A DNA stretch of 64,000 bases from Chloroflexus aggregans DSM 9485 (GCF_000021945.1 NC_011831.1:3485353-3549352); one strand, 5' to 3'; counted from the first letter of the stretch, positions 1 to 8,123 are shown. Translations and numbers: made by a program. Notes: generated by a model from the sequence alone, not told the origin.

Positions 1-426
1 GATCTGACACCGGAGTTTCTCGCCAGTCTGCCACCGGCAGTGCGCCAAGCACTCGAGCAAGGAGATGGCGCACTGTTGCAATTTGCAATTAATACGCTGC
101 CGACCGATCAGCAACAAATGGTCATCGACCGTTTATCTGCCATTGGCCTGATCAGCCTCGCCGAGAGCGCAGGAGATGCCAACCACGCTGTGCAACAGTT
201 TGAACCATTGTTACAAGCAATTGTGGCGGTGGCACGCGGTGATGAGAGCGAGCGGCCTGATGTCGAGCGCGCGTTGGATGATCTTGAACGCAAGGGTTGG
301 CGGATTCGCAAAGCCGTGCGTCAGATCTGGCAGGGTGAACGTCGCCGGCAGCGCCTGACCTACGGTCTCGATGAGGTTGATACGGCGATTGTGCATCGAA
401 TACTGGACTTACTGAATGCGCCGTAA
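1..426 (+). CDS. Unknown protein, C-terminal part (5' end outside window)
   Basis: The reading frame is open from base 1 and stops at 424-426, so this is the last 141 codons of a longer gene; the GTG at 40 is probably internal. The visible part is hydrophilic and mostly helical by eye, with charged stretches (ERALDDLERKGW, GERRRQR) and no membrane segment or recognisable catalytic motif. I do not recognise the family. It converges on the hydrolase gene with only 20 nt between stops. Confidence 0.6.
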   Translation, partial: DLTPEFLASLPPAVRQALEQGDGALLQFAINTLPTDQQQMVIDRLSAIGLISLAESAGDANHAVQQFEPLLQAIVAVARGDESERPDVERALDDLERKGWRIRKAVRQIWQGERRRQRLTYGLDEVDTAIVHRILDLLNAP

Positions 427-446
427 TCGTGCGCTGCTGCCGGCCG

Positions 447-1331
447 CTATCCGGCCAAAAATGACCGGAGCGCGGCAAGGGTCTCCGTCGGTGCCTCTTC
501 AGGCAGAAAATGCCCACCGGGGACACTGTGACCCTGCACATCGACGGCATAGTGGCGCCATACCTCAAGTACATTGTATTTCCGACCGACAAAGCCATCG
601 GCTCCCCAGAGCACCAACAACGGACACTTCACCTTGCGTCCGGCACGGACATCTTCATCATCGTGTGTGAGATCGATGCTGGCTGCTGCCCGGTAATCGG
701 CACAACTGGCAGCAATAGTGGCCGGATCACGAAAACAGCGCAGGTATTCAGCGACAGCATCAGTGGTGAAGGCGGTGGGTGTACGACCCCAGTGTGCCAG
801 CTTGCTCCGCAACCAGAACTCCGGATCGGCGCCGATCAGCCGTTCAGGGAGTGGTGCAGGTTGGATGAGAAAGAACCAATGGTAGTAGGCAGTGGCAAAT
901 TCGCGGTCGGCAGTAAGGTACATATGATGCGTCGGTACAATATCGAGCACGGCAGCGCGCATAATCCGATCGGAATGATCGAGACACATCCGATGCGTTA
1001 CCCGTGCCCCGCGATCGTGCCCAATGACGGCAAAGTGGGGAAAACCCAACTGTTCCATCAACCCCACCATATCGGCAGCCATCGCTCGCTTGCTGTAGGT
1101 GAGATGTGCGGAGTCATCGACCGGCTTGTCGCTATCGCCGTAGCCGCGTAGATCGGCAGCCACGATGGTAAACGACGCCGCCAATACCGGTGCAATCGCA
1201 TGCCACATCGCATGAGTTTGCGGATAACCGTGCAGTAACAACAACGGTGGCCCGCTTCCAGCGATGGCGCCGGCAATCGTTACTCCGGCAATTGTCTCTC
1301 GGAAGGACTGAAAACCGTTAAGGATCGTCAT
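447..1331 (-). CDS. Alpha/beta hydrolase of the fluoroacetate (haloacetate) dehalogenase type
   Basis: This 294-residue cytoplasmic hydrolase has the complete residue set of fluoroacetate dehalogenases. Visible are the oxyanion-hole HGYP at 34-37, nucleophile Asp106 in GHDRGAR followed by the carboxylate-binding Arg107 and Arg110, catalytic Asp130 (VLDIVPT), the halide-pocket pair His151-Trp152, a Tyr in ADYRA (213) and catalytic His274 in PGGHF. Spacing of Asp106 to Asp130 and to His151 equals that in the characterised Rhodopseudomonas enzyme as I recall it. The family cleaves haloacetates to glycolate by an ester intermediate (EC 3.8.1.3). An epoxide-hydrolase role is less likely because the HW pair and DRGxR are specific. 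Start is ATG 1331. It is divergent from the TAXI-TRAP operon. Confidence 0.82.
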   Translation of the reverse strand: MTILNGFQSFRETIAGVTIAGAIAGSGPPLLLLHGYPQTHAMWHAIAPVLAASFTIVAADLRGYGDSDKPVDDSAHLTYSKRAMAADMVGLMEQLGFPHFAVIGHDRGARVTHRMCLDHSDRIMRAAVLDIVPTHHMYLTADREFATAYYHWFFLIQPAPLPERLIGADPEFWLRSKLAHWGRTPTAFTTDAVAEYLRCFRDPATIAASCADYRAAASIDLTHDDEDVRAGRKVKCPLLVLWGADGFVGRKYNVLEVWRHYAVDVQGHSVPGGHFLPEEAPTETLAALRSFLAG

Positions 1332-1386
1332 TACACCGCCCTCAAATTCGTTGCGAAACTCTTTCCCACAATGTATTACAATCGAG

Positions 1387-1392
1387 TATAAT
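1387..1392 (+). promoter_or_regulatory. Possible -10 element of the TAXI-TRAP operon
   Basis: A perfect TATAAT lies 55 nt before the GTG start of the binding-protein gene, in the short divergent region between the hydrolase and the TAXI operon. No convincing -35 is found 16-18 nt upstream, so this is tentative. Confidence 0.3.
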
Positions 1393-1447
1393 CCATTTTA
1401 TCCAGCATCAGCGCAATCGTTGACTAACAACGAAAGGAGGAAACGAC

Positions 1448-2488
1448 GTGGTTTCACGCATGCGTGTGCTAGGCCTCTTACTGGTGGTGGCGTTAGTGAG
1501 TGCTTGTGGCGCTTCGCCCACCACCACTGCGCCTACGGCTGCTCCTGCCGGAGAAGCGCAACAACCTGCTCCTGCTCCTGCACAGACTCTTCGCTATGCT
1601 TTCGGTGGCGGTCCGGTGGGTGGCGTCTTTCAAGTGTATGCCGATGTACTCTCGCTGATTATTAAAGAGAAGGTGCCCGGTGTTGACATTACGGCAGAAG
1701 GCACCGGCGGCTCAGCCGAGAACTTACGCTCGGTTAATGCCGGTGATCGCCAGTTTGGGATTGTCTATTCGGGTGATGTGGCTCTCGGCGCACTTGGTCA
1801 ACTGCCCGACGATCCCACCGTCTACGATAAGGTGATGCCGGTAGCACCGCTGTACGGCGGTGTAGCCCACCTGGTAGTGTCGGAAGCCAGTGGCATTAAC
1901 TCGGTGAACGATCTCGTTGGCAAGCGGATTGCGCTTGGCAATGCCGGTTCGGGGGCTGCCTTGAGTGCTGAACGCTATTTCAAGGCGCTTGGTTTATTCG
2001 ACAAGATCCAGGTCGAATACCTTGGCTATTCGCAGGCAGCCGCAGCTATGGCCGACGGCCAACTGGATGGGTTCTGGGTGCTGGCCGGCTTCCCCAACGC
2101 TTCGGTACGAGAGGCGGCGGCGGCAACCAAGATTAAGCTGATTGACATCTACACGCCCGGTGTGGAAGGTGGCTTCTTCCAGCAGTATCCCTTCTACTCG
2201 CAGCGGATGCTGACCGGTGGCGCGTATGATGGTGTTCCTAATGACGTGCCGAGCTTCCAGGATACGGCGCTGTGGGTCGCTAATGCCGATGTACCAGAAG
2301 ACATCGTCTATCAAGCGCTAAAGGCGGTCTACCTCGAAGGTGGGTTGGATCGGCTACGCGAGGCGCATCCTTCGGCCAAGGAGATGGGGCTGGAAGTAGG
2401 CATTACCGGCATTGCCAATAAACTACATCCCGGTGCAGTTAAGTTCTGGACGGAGCAAGGCGTCCAGATTCCCGATAATCTGAAGTAA
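1448..2488 (+). CDS. TAXI-family TRAP transporter solute-binding lipoprotein
   Basis: This 346-residue protein is the extracytoplasmic receptor of a TRAP transporter of the TAXI class. It begins with a lipoprotein signal whose lipobox ends VSAC (Cys20), followed by a Thr/Pro/Ala-rich tether to about residue 45. The mature domain opens with the family hallmark (YAFGGGPVGGVFQVYA), then GTGGSAENLR, the typical ligand-site stretch of TAXI receptors. The GTG start is supported by AAAGGAGG eight bases upstream. The fused permease follows 85 nt downstream after a strong hairpin. TAXI systems take up organic acids or amino acids such as glutamate; the substrate here cannot be told from sequence. Confidence 0.88.
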   Translation: MVSRMRVLGLLLVVALVSACGASPTTTAPTAAPAGEAQQPAPAPAQTLRYAFGGGPVGGVFQVYADVLSLIIKEKVPGVDITAEGTGGSAENLRSVNAGDRQFGIVYSGDVALGALGQLPDDPTVYDKVMPVAPLYGGVAHLVVSEASGINSVNDLVGKRIALGNAGSGAALSAERYFKALGLFDKIQVEYLGYSQAAAAMADGQLDGFWVLAGFPNASVREAAAATKIKLIDIYTPGVEGGFFQQYPFYSQRMLTGGAYDGVPNDVPSFQDTALWVANADVPEDIVYQALKAVYLEGGLDRLREAHPSAKEMGLEVGITGIANKLHPGAVKFWTEQGVQIPDNLK

Positions 2489-2519
2489 ATAAGCGGCAAC
2501 GAGCGGCTGATGCGGGACG

Positions 2520-2546
2520 GGAGGGAGCGCCTACCCCGCTCCCTCC
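2520..2546 (+). promoter_or_regulatory. Intercistronic hairpin between TAXI receptor and permease
   Basis: A perfect 10-bp inverted repeat (GGAGGGAGCG at 2520-2529 and CGCTCCCTCC at 2537-2546, 7-nt loop) sits between the receptor gene and the permease gene. There is no long T tract. Such stem-loops commonly protect upstream mRNA or partly terminate transcription so that the receptor is made in excess over the permease; that role is inferred. Confidence 0.5.
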
Positions 2547-2573
2547 GATGTTGTTTCATCACAGGGGGTTGTT

Positions 2574-4727
2574 ATGGCTGACATCAAACAGGTAAATAGT
2601 GGCCCGCTACCCACAAGTGACGAAATCGATCAGGAAAAAGTTCGTCAATACCTTGAACAAGAAGAGAAACCAACCCGTGCCTTAGGCCGTTTTTGGGGCA
2701 CAGTAGTAGCCCTCATTGCGGTTGGGATGGCCGGTTTTTATATCTATACTGCTGGAACGCTCCCGGCGCCGGTACAGTGGCAGCGTGGTATCTATGTCAT
2801 GCTGACTTACATTCTCGTGCTGCTCCTCTACCCTGCCGTCGGCAAGAAGAGCCCTTTGCAACCGTGGTTGAACCGCTTGGCCGAGCGGATGCCGGCGCCG
2901 TTACGCACGATCATCATGCCGCGTGGTGGGCCGACGATTATCGATCTCGTGCTCATCGTGGTCACAGTGTTGGTCGTTGGCTATTTCATTCTGAACTATC
3001 CGGCGCTGCAACGACGGGCCGGCGCGTATAATCCAACCGACTTTACCGTCAGCGTGATCGGGTTGATCATCTCGCTTGAAATTGCTCGGCGCGTGCTCGG
3101 TTGGTCGATGACGCTGATCGGTCTCTTTTTCATCCTCTATCTGCGGTTTGGTTTTGTACTCTACGATATTCCCATTTTAGACACGTTTGCCCATCGCGGG
3201 CAGCCATGGCAGCGGGTGGCGACGGTGCTGTTCCTCGACCAAGAGGGTGTGTTTGGTGTGATGGCCAACGTGTTGGTCAGTTACGTCATTCTGTTTATCT
3301 TTTTTGGCGCCTTCCTCAGTAAAGCCGGCGCCAGTCGCTTTTTCATCGATCTGCCGCTCGCTTTAGCCGGGCGGAGTACCGGTGGACCGGCGAAGGTGGC
3401 CGTACTTTCATCGGCATTGTTTGGTTCGATTTCGGGAAGTGCAATTGCCAATACGGTGAGCACCGGTACCTTTACCATTCCGATGATGAAACGGGCCGGT
3501 TTTCGGCCTCACGTGGCCGGTGCGATTGAGCCATCAGCTTCGATTGGTGGAGCGTTTATGCCTCCGGTAATGGGTGCCGGTGCGTTCTTAATGTCGGAAT
3601 TGACCAATACACCCTACTCGGTGATTGTTGCCATCTCAATTGTTCCGGCGATCCTCTATTTTCTCTCAGTCTTGACAATGGTGCATTTCGAGGCTAAGAA
3701 GTTTGGTCTTACCGGTATTAAAACCGAGCAGACTGCGTGGCAGATCATCCGCCACGAGTGGTATCTTTCGCTGCCATTAGTGGTCGTTATCGTGATGCTA
3801 GCCCGTGGCTTCTCGCCTGGCTATGCCGCGTTCTGGTCGATCTTGTCGTGTATTCCGCTGATGTATCTGTTGCCGGAAAATGTGGCTGATTTTAAGAATC
3901 CGGCTGCCCAAGGTGGAACGCTCGTCAATGCGTTTTTACGTAGTACAGTGCGTGTGATCAAGACGATTAATGAAGCAATCCAAAAAGGTGTGCGCGATAC
4001 GTTAGTGATCGGCGCGACGGTCGGCGTGATCGGGATGATCGTCGGGACGATTTACGCTACCGGTGTCGGTCAGCGCTTCGCTAACATCATCGTCAGCTTG
4101 AGTGGTGGCAATATTTTAGCCGCTGTGGTGTTGATCGGGCTTGCTTCGCTATTGCTCGGCATGGGCGTTCCGGTGACGGCGTCGTACCTCATCACCGCCG
4201 TGATTGCGGTGCCAGCATTGACGAGTCTGGGAGTGGCGTTGTTGGCCGCGCACATGATCGTCTATTGGTTTAGCCAGGATAGCAACATCACGCCACCGGT
4301 GTGTGTGGCAGCGTATGCCGGGGCGGCGATTGCCGGCGCCGATCCGTGGAAGACGGGATGGACATCGTTTAAGTTTGCCAAGCTGCTCTATGTCATGCCC
4401 ATTCTCTTCGCCTTTACACCGGAAATTCTGATGATCGGTTCGAGTGGTCAGCCGCTCGTCGATGTAGAATGGAGTAAAGTGGCGATGTCGTGGTTCTCGG
4501 CCACGCTCGGTACGATTGCCTTCTCGGCGGTATCGATGTTCTACCTTGTGCGTAAGACGAAGTGGTGGGAATGGATTATCGCTGCGCTTGGTGCATTTCT
4601 CTGCTTCTGGCCGAGCTTACTGACCGATCTGGTCGGAGTGATGCTGGTCGGTGGGGTGTGGTGGTGGCAGTGGTACGATGTGCGCCGCCAGCGCCAGGCA
4701 CAGATGCAGTCAAGTATGGCTGATTAG
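2574..4727 (+). CDS. TRAP transporter fused 4TM/12TM permease (DctQM-type fusion)
   Basis: This 717-residue integral membrane protein carries the small (DctQ-like) and large (DctM-like) TRAP subunits in one chain, the usual arrangement for TAXI systems. The first about 45 residues are hydrophilic and charged; about 16 hydrophobic segments follow. The DctM core is recognisable from GSISGSAIANTVSTGTFTIP (about 280-300) and from GMGVPVTASYLI and SQDSNITPPVCVAAYAGAA further on. A hydrophobic C-terminal extension (about 630-705) ends in a short basic tail. Transport is presumably driven by an ion gradient. ATG 2574 is preceded by AGGGGG. Two XdhC-like genes follow within about 20 nt. Confidence 0.88.
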   Translation: MADIKQVNSGPLPTSDEIDQEKVRQYLEQEEKPTRALGRFWGTVVALIAVGMAGFYIYTAGTLPAPVQWQRGIYVMLTYILVLLLYPAVGKKSPLQPWLNRLAERMPAPLRTIIMPRGGPTIIDLVLIVVTVLVVGYFILNYPALQRRAGAYNPTDFTVSVIGLIISLEIARRVLGWSMTLIGLFFILYLRFGFVLYDIPILDTFAHRGQPWQRVATVLFLDQEGVFGVMANVLVSYVILFIFFGAFLSKAGASRFFIDLPLALAGRSTGGPAKVAVLSSALFGSISGSAIANTVSTGTFTIPMMKRAGFRPHVAGAIEPSASIGGAFMPPVMGAGAFLMSELTNTPYSVIVAISIVPAILYFLSVLTMVHFEAKKFGLTGIKTEQTAWQIIRHEWYLSLPLVVVIVMLARGFSPGYAAFWSILSCIPLMYLLPENVADFKNPAAQGGTLVNAFLRSTVRVIKTINEAIQKGVRDTLVIGATVGVIGMIVGTIYATGVGQRFANIIVSLSGGNILAAVVLIGLASLLLGMGVPVTASYLITAVIAVPALTSLGVALLAAHMIVYWFSQDSNITPPVCVAAYAGAAIAGADPWKTGWTSFKFAKLLYVMPILFAFTPEILMIGSSGQPLVDVEWSKVAMSWFSATLGTIAFSAVSMFYLVRKTKWWEWIIAALGAFLCFWPSLLTDLVGVMLVGGVWWWQWYDVRRQRQAQMQSSMAD

Positions 4728-4747
4728 TTTGCGGAGGGTGATGCACA

Positions 4748-5059
4748 ATGCACGATATTATTGACGCAATTGATCGCTGGCTGGCTCGTGGCGAACAAGT
4801 GGCAATTGCAACGGTTGTGCGCACGATGGGGTCATCGCCACGGCAAGTAGGGGCGAAGATGGCAGTCTCGTCAAGTGGTGCAATGGTCGGTTCGGTCAGT
4901 GGTGGTTGCATTGAGGGTGCGGTGTTTGAGGCCTGCCAGGAGGCAATCGCGACCGGGCAAGCGCGTCTCCTCCATTTCGGTGTCGCCGATGAGACGGCGT
5001 GGGATGTAGGACTAGCTTGTGGCGGTACGATTGATGTCTTGGTCGAGCCATTGCGTTAG
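4748..5059 (+). CDS. XdhC/CoxI-type molybdenum hydroxylase accessory protein, N-terminal domain only
   Basis: This 103-residue protein corresponds to the XdhC_CoxI domain: ATVVRTMGSSPRQVGAKMAVSSSGAMVGSVSGGCIEGAV, then LACGGTIDVLVEPL near the end. Members of this family help insert sulfurated molybdenum cofactor into xanthine or carbon monoxide dehydrogenase-type enzymes. Here the N-terminal domain is its own gene, with the Rossmann domain next door, 32 nt away, rather than in one chain. GGAGGG lies about 10 nt before ATG 4748. No hydroxylase structural gene is visible in the window, so the client enzyme is unknown. moaC, for molybdenum cofactor synthesis, lies 2 kb downstream on the other strand. 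Confidence 0.82.
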   Translation: MHDIIDAIDRWLARGEQVAIATVVRTMGSSPRQVGAKMAVSSSGAMVGSVSGGCIEGAVFEACQEAIATGQARLLHFGVADETAWDVGLACGGTIDVLVEPLR

Positions 5060-5091
5060 CGCCGTAGCCACTATCGGAGCGAGAAAGCAAG

Positions 5092-5814
5092 ATGGGTACT
5101 ATTTACGAATTGGTGCGTGATGCGGTACGCAACGGCCGCTCGTTAGCGACCATTACGGTGCTGGCGGGAGGGGCGGTTGGCGCGAAGATGGCCTGCACCC
5201 CGGACGGGCAGACGTTCGGTGATCTCGGCGATCCTACGCTCACGGCGCAGGCGGTGCAAGCAGCGTTACCGTTGCTGACGCGGGGCGAAACACAGACCGT
5301 CGCATTCTCGCCTGAGGTGACGATTTTTGTCGAGAGTTTTGTCCCACCACCAACGCTGTTTATGGTCGGAGGCGTGCATATCAGCATTGCTCTGGCCGCA
5401 ATGGCGAAGGTAGTCGGTTTTCGGACCGTCGTGATCGATGCCCGTGAAGCATTTGCGACCGACGAGCGGTTTGGTCATGTTGATGAATTGATCATCGCAT
5501 GGCCTGATGAGGCGTTAGCCGGGCGGCTCGATGCGCGCAGCAGTGTGGCGGTCCTAACCCACGACCCCAAGCTCGACGATCCGGCGTTGCGAGTCGCTTT
5601 ACGCTCGCCGGCGCGATACATTGGCGCGTTAGGTAGCTCGAAAACGCATACTCGCCGCCTCGAACGGTTAGCCGCCGAGGGATTCACGCCCGAAGAGCTG
5701 GCCCGTATCCACGGCCCAATTGGGCTACCGATCGGTGCAAAAACTCCCGAAGAAATCGCGCTAAGTATTCTCGCCGAAGTGGTGCAGGTTGCCCGCCAAG
5801 GCGGACACAAGTAG
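5092..5814 (+). CDS. XdhC-family protein with Rossmann domain
   Basis: This 240-residue protein has an N-terminal part resembling another XdhC_CoxI module (TITVLAGGAVGAKMACTPDGQ) and the XdhC Rossmann domain after about residue 85: LFMVGGVHISIALAAMAKVVGF, VIDAREAFATDERF, VAVLTHDPKLDDPAL, YIGALGSSKTHTRRLERLA and IHGPIGLPIGAKTPEEIALSI, all typical of XdhC C-terminal domains. It probably works with the preceding short XdhC-like protein in maturation of a molybdenum hydroxylase. Position in the operon after a TRAP transporter suggests that the client enzyme may use the imported substrate; that is inference. Confidence 0.85.
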   Translation: MGTIYELVRDAVRNGRSLATITVLAGGAVGAKMACTPDGQTFGDLGDPTLTAQAVQAALPLLTRGETQTVAFSPEVTIFVESFVPPPTLFMVGGVHISIALAAMAKVVGFRTVVIDAREAFATDERFGHVDELIIAWPDEALAGRLDARSSVAVLTHDPKLDDPALRVALRSPARYIGALGSSKTHTRRLERLAAEGFTPEELARIHGPIGLPIGAKTPEEIALSILAEVVQVARQGGHK

Positions 5815-5880
5815 TGGTTATGCCGGGGCAGACACAATCTCTGTCTCGCCGAGCAATTGTGGTGACGTGAGGAATAAACC

Positions 5881-6144
5881 ATGCCAATCCTTGATCGTCA
5901 TCAAGCGCGCTTGTTGTACGAAGGTGCCCAAGCGCTGGTGAGCGGCGATAAAGCGCGCGCCCGTGAACTGTTACTCGAATTGGTCGAGTTGAACGAACAG
6001 ATCCCGGAAGCGTGGCTTTGGTTGAGCGGTGCAGTTGATGATCCTGAGGATCAGCGGGTAGCTCTCGAAAACGTATTGGCACTCGACCCCGATAATCCCT
6101 ATGCGCAAGAAGGTCTTGCCTATCTCAATGCCCAATCGCGTTAA
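5881..6144 (+). CDS. Small TPR-repeat protein
   Basis: This 87-residue hydrophilic protein consists of about two tetratricopeptide repeats: a helix pair around ARLLYEGAQALVSGDKARARELL and a second around ALENVLALDPDNPYAQEGLAYL, the latter ending with the typical DPDNPYAQ signature. There is no signal peptide or other domain. It starts 66 nt after the XdhC gene on the same strand and may be co-transcribed. It is probably a protein-protein interaction module; the partner is unknown. The first G-rich repeat array begins directly after its stop codon. Confidence 0.7.
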   Translation: MPILDRHQARLLYEGAQALVSGDKARARELLLELVELNEQIPEAWLWLSGAVDDPEDQRVALENVLALDPDNPYAQEGLAYLNAQSR

Positions 6145-6148
6145 GTAG

Positions 6149-6350
6149 GGGACGCACGGCAGTGCGTCCCAACCTGGGCGGGGGACGCGGACGGGCGGCG
6201 GGGGGGGGGGGACGCACGGCAGTGCGTCCCAACCTGGGCGGGGGACGCGGACGGGCGGCGGGGGGGGGGGACGCACGGCAGTGCGTCCCAACCTGGGCGG
6301 GGGACGCGGACGGGCGGCGGGGGGGGGACGCACGGCCGTGCGTCCCCACA
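6149..6350. repeat. G-rich tandem repeat array 1 (four 57-60 bp units)
   Basis: Four copies of a unit begin at 6151, 6211, 6270 and 6327. Each opens with a hairpin (GGGACGCAC-ggca-GTGCGTCCC at 6149-6170 in the first copy) and continues through GGGCGGGGGACGCGGACGG into a run of about 7-11 G. The units differ mainly in the length of the G run. The array fills the space between two convergent genes (TPR protein and the 6359-6670 gene). Open frames across it in several frames are by-products of the repeat. The G runs could form G-quadruplexes. Confidence 0.9.
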
Positions 6351-6358
6351 TGGGTGGT

Positions 6359-6670
6359 TCAAATCTGTCCAACCCAATACGTATGCCGGTTCACCGTCAC
6401 CATTCCGCGTACCATAATGCCCTCAATCGGGATGACTTCTGCCTCGTTCACCAACACCAACGTTGGTTCTACCCCGGGGAATCGGGCTTTGTAGGCATTG
6501 ATCGCTGCGGCAATCTTCTGCGTTACCGGAGTTTTGGGATTGTCATCGTACCACATCAAAAAAGGTGGCTGCCGACGAAACGTGAGTTCGCTCGATTGGG
6601 CAGGTGTTGCCGTTGAATGGTTGATGGCAGCGGGCGGTGGGGTGGCCGGAGTTGATGATTTGCGCGCCAT
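6359..6670 (-). CDS. Hypothetical protein, 103 residues
   Basis: The protein has a low-complexity Pro/Thr/Ala/Ser-rich N-terminus (about residues 1-30) and a compact C-terminal part (about 35-103) containing FLMWYDDNPKTP, INAYKARFPG and PTLVLVNEAEV. No catalytic motif or membrane segment is seen and I do not recognise the family. AGAGAGACC lies upstream of the ATG at 6670. Normal codon usage and an ordered C-terminal half support it as real. It converges on the TPR gene across repeat array 1. Confidence 0.55.
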   Translation of the reverse strand: MARKSSTPATPPPAAINHSTATPAQSSELTFRRQPPFLMWYDDNPKTPVTQKIAAAINAYKARFPGVEPTLVLVNEAEVIPIEGIMVRGMVTVNRHTYWVGQI

Positions 6671-6690
6671 AACCGGTCTCTCTTTCTAAT

Positions 6691-6974
6691 AGCATCTCGA
6701 CAACGGTAGACGATAATGTCGCCGGTGAAGGCTGACTTTCTCAAGAAGTGACACACTCGTACAGAGTGGCCGTACCGGGAACGGCAGGGCACACTACGGG
6801 ATAGACTGACTTCCTCCAAGAGTGACACACCTTAGCGATCGTCGCGGTCTTAGCGTCTCTGCGTGCCCCCTTAGCGACGGTAGCGCCTTTGCGTTACCCT
6901 CTTAGCGTACCTGTCTTAGCGTCTTTTGCATACTCAGCGCCTTTGCGCTAGTATACCAGAACATATGTTCAACG
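6691..6974. repeat. Non-coding stretch with degenerate short repeats
   Basis: I see no gene here. The left part holds two copies of an AGTGACACAC-containing sequence (near 6744 and 6821). From about 6830 to 6950 a degenerate unit of about 20 bp built on CTTAGCG and CTTTGCG recurs about six times (for example CTTAGCGTCTCTGCG and CAGCGCCTTTGCGC). Similar CTTTGCGTCTTTGCG-like repeats occur in many environmental bacterial genomes; their role is unknown. Confidence 0.55.
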
Positions 6975-7493
6975 TCAAGCCGACTCCTCGCGCTGCCAGT
7001 CGCCGCTACGCCCACCTCGCTTAGCGATCAGTCGAATCCCGTCGATTTGCATGGTCTTATCAACGGCCTTGCACATATCGTAGATGGTCAGTGCCGCGAT
7101 ACTGACCGCTGTCAGTGCTTCCATCTCCACCCCAGTCTGGCCGGTGCAACGGACCGTCGCTTCGATCTCCAGTGCATTGCCTGCCGGATCAGGGGTAAAG
7201 TTGACGCTAGCATGGCTAAGGTTGAGAAGATGACATAAGGGGATCAGTTCGGCGGTGCGTTTTGCTGCCATAATACCGGCAACGCGCGCTACCGCCAACA
7301 CATCACCTTTTGGCATACCCCCACTCACAATCAGTTGAAGTGTCGCCGGTTGCATCACAACCCGCCCGCGAGCAATCGCTTCTCGCGCTGTAACTGCTTT
7401 GTTCCCCACATCAACCATTCGGGCCCGACCCGCAGCATCCAAATGGCTAAGTTGATCAATTGATCCGCTCATTTGTTCCCCTGATTCGCTCAT
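6975..7493 (-). CDS. moaC: Cyclic pyranopterin monophosphate synthase MoaC
   Basis: MoaC catalyses formation of cyclic pyranopterin monophosphate from the MoaA product in molybdenum cofactor synthesis. The chain shows [79 protein letters not shown] and IRLIAKRGG, all family hallmarks. The frame runs upstream to 7574, but the likely start is ATG 7493 (172 residues), preceded by AAGAGAGGA. A second ATG at 7472 with AGGGGA upstream is also possible; the two starts lie in a duplicated 21-bp segment. It is divergent from the mraZ-led cluster and isolated from other moa genes in this window. Confidence 0.92.
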   Translation of the reverse strand: MSESGEQMSGSIDQLSHLDAAGRARMVDVGNKAVTAREAIARGRVVMQPATLQLIVSGGMPKGDVLAVARVAGIMAAKRTAELIPLCHLLNLSHASVNFTPDPAGNALEIEATVRCTGQTGVEMEALTAVSIAALTIYDMCKAVDKTMQIDGIRLIAKRGGRSGDWQREESA

Positions 7494-7596
7494 TTGTTCC
7501 TCTCTTTCTTGCGGTATTCGTACAAATATTCTACTCGATCTCGACGTTTGGGCGGTTTGAAACCAAACTGTCATGGTTAGTAGATACTTTAATAGC

Positions 7597-7625
7597 TTGA
7601 AACCGCGGGGTATGTCGGCTATAAT
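7597..7625 (+). promoter_or_regulatory. Consensus sigma-70-type promoter of the dcw cluster
   Basis: TTGAAA at 7597-7602 and a perfect TATAAT at 7620-7625 are separated by exactly 17 nt. Transcription would start near 7632, about 60 nt before the mraZ GTG start and inside the run of MraZ boxes. Confidence 0.8.
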
Positions 7626-7680
7626 GTGGCAGCAGGTGGGGAAAAGTGGGGAAAAGTGGGAGCTTTTCCTTACAAGTGGG
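7626..7680 (+). promoter_or_regulatory. MraZ operator: GTGGG boxes phased every 10 nt
   Basis: GTGGC at 7626 and GTGGG at 7636, 7646, 7656 and 7676 are spaced by exactly 10 nt, with one empty position at 7666. In characterised bacteria MraZ binds short direct repeats of this kind (TGGGN with 5-nt spacers) just upstream of its own gene and represses the cluster. The boxes begin right after the -10 element, so binding would block initiation; the last box overlaps the probable mraZ ribosome-binding region. Confidence 0.85.
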
Positions 7681-7691
7681 AAGATTACACC

Positions 7692-8123
7692 GTGTTTTTA
7701 GGTACCCACGAGCATGCCATCGATGAAAAAGGCCGACTGGCAATTCCGGCACGCTTTCGGGCGGAGCTGGCCGGTGGCATGGTGCTTACCCGTGGTTTCG
7801 ACCGGTGTCTGCTCATCTTTCCACTACCGTTTTGGAGCGATCTCACCCGCCGGGTCAGCTCGTTGTCGTTGGTTGATGAAGATGCGCGCATGTTGCGCCG
7901 GCTACTCTTTGCCAGTGCCTCCGAGCAAGAGATGGATCGGCAGGGGCGTGTCCTTTTGCCCCAGAACCTACGCGAAATTGGCGGGTTGGTCGATCAGGCG
8001 ATCCTGATCGGGCTTGATGCTTTTATTGAGGTGTGGTCACCGGAACGCTGGCGTGAGGTCGAAGAGCGGCTGGTAAGTCAGGGGCCGCGCTTTGATGAAC
8101 AAATGCGGAAGTTGGGGATTTGA
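7692..8123 (+). CDS. mraZ: Transcriptional regulator MraZ
   Basis: MraZ is a double AbrB-like (SpoVT-AbrB fold) DNA-binding protein that forms a ring and represses the division/cell-wall cluster. The 143-residue chain starts [22 protein letters not shown], and the second copy of the motif is [18 protein letters not shown], as expected. The frame is open farther upstream, but the family starts at this point and the upstream codons lie within the promoter and operator, so GTG 7692 is chosen; GGGAAG lies 8 nt before it. It overlaps rsmH by one base. Confidence 0.93.
   Translation: MFLGTHEHAIDEKGRLAIPARFRAELAGGMVLTRGFDRCLLIFPLPFWSDLTRRVSSLSLVDEDARMLRRLLFASASEQEMDRQGRVLLPQNLREIGGLVDQAILIGLDAFIEVWSPERWREVEERLVSQGPRFDEQMRKLGI

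Noticed and set aside
6125-6377. Reading frames across array 1
   Set aside because: Low-complexity translations of the 57-60 bp repeat, overlapping in several frames and on both strands.
7626-7691. Upstream in-frame GTG start for mraZ
   Set aside because: It lies in the -10/transcription start region and the MraZ boxes, and family members begin at the [10 protein letters not shown] segment.
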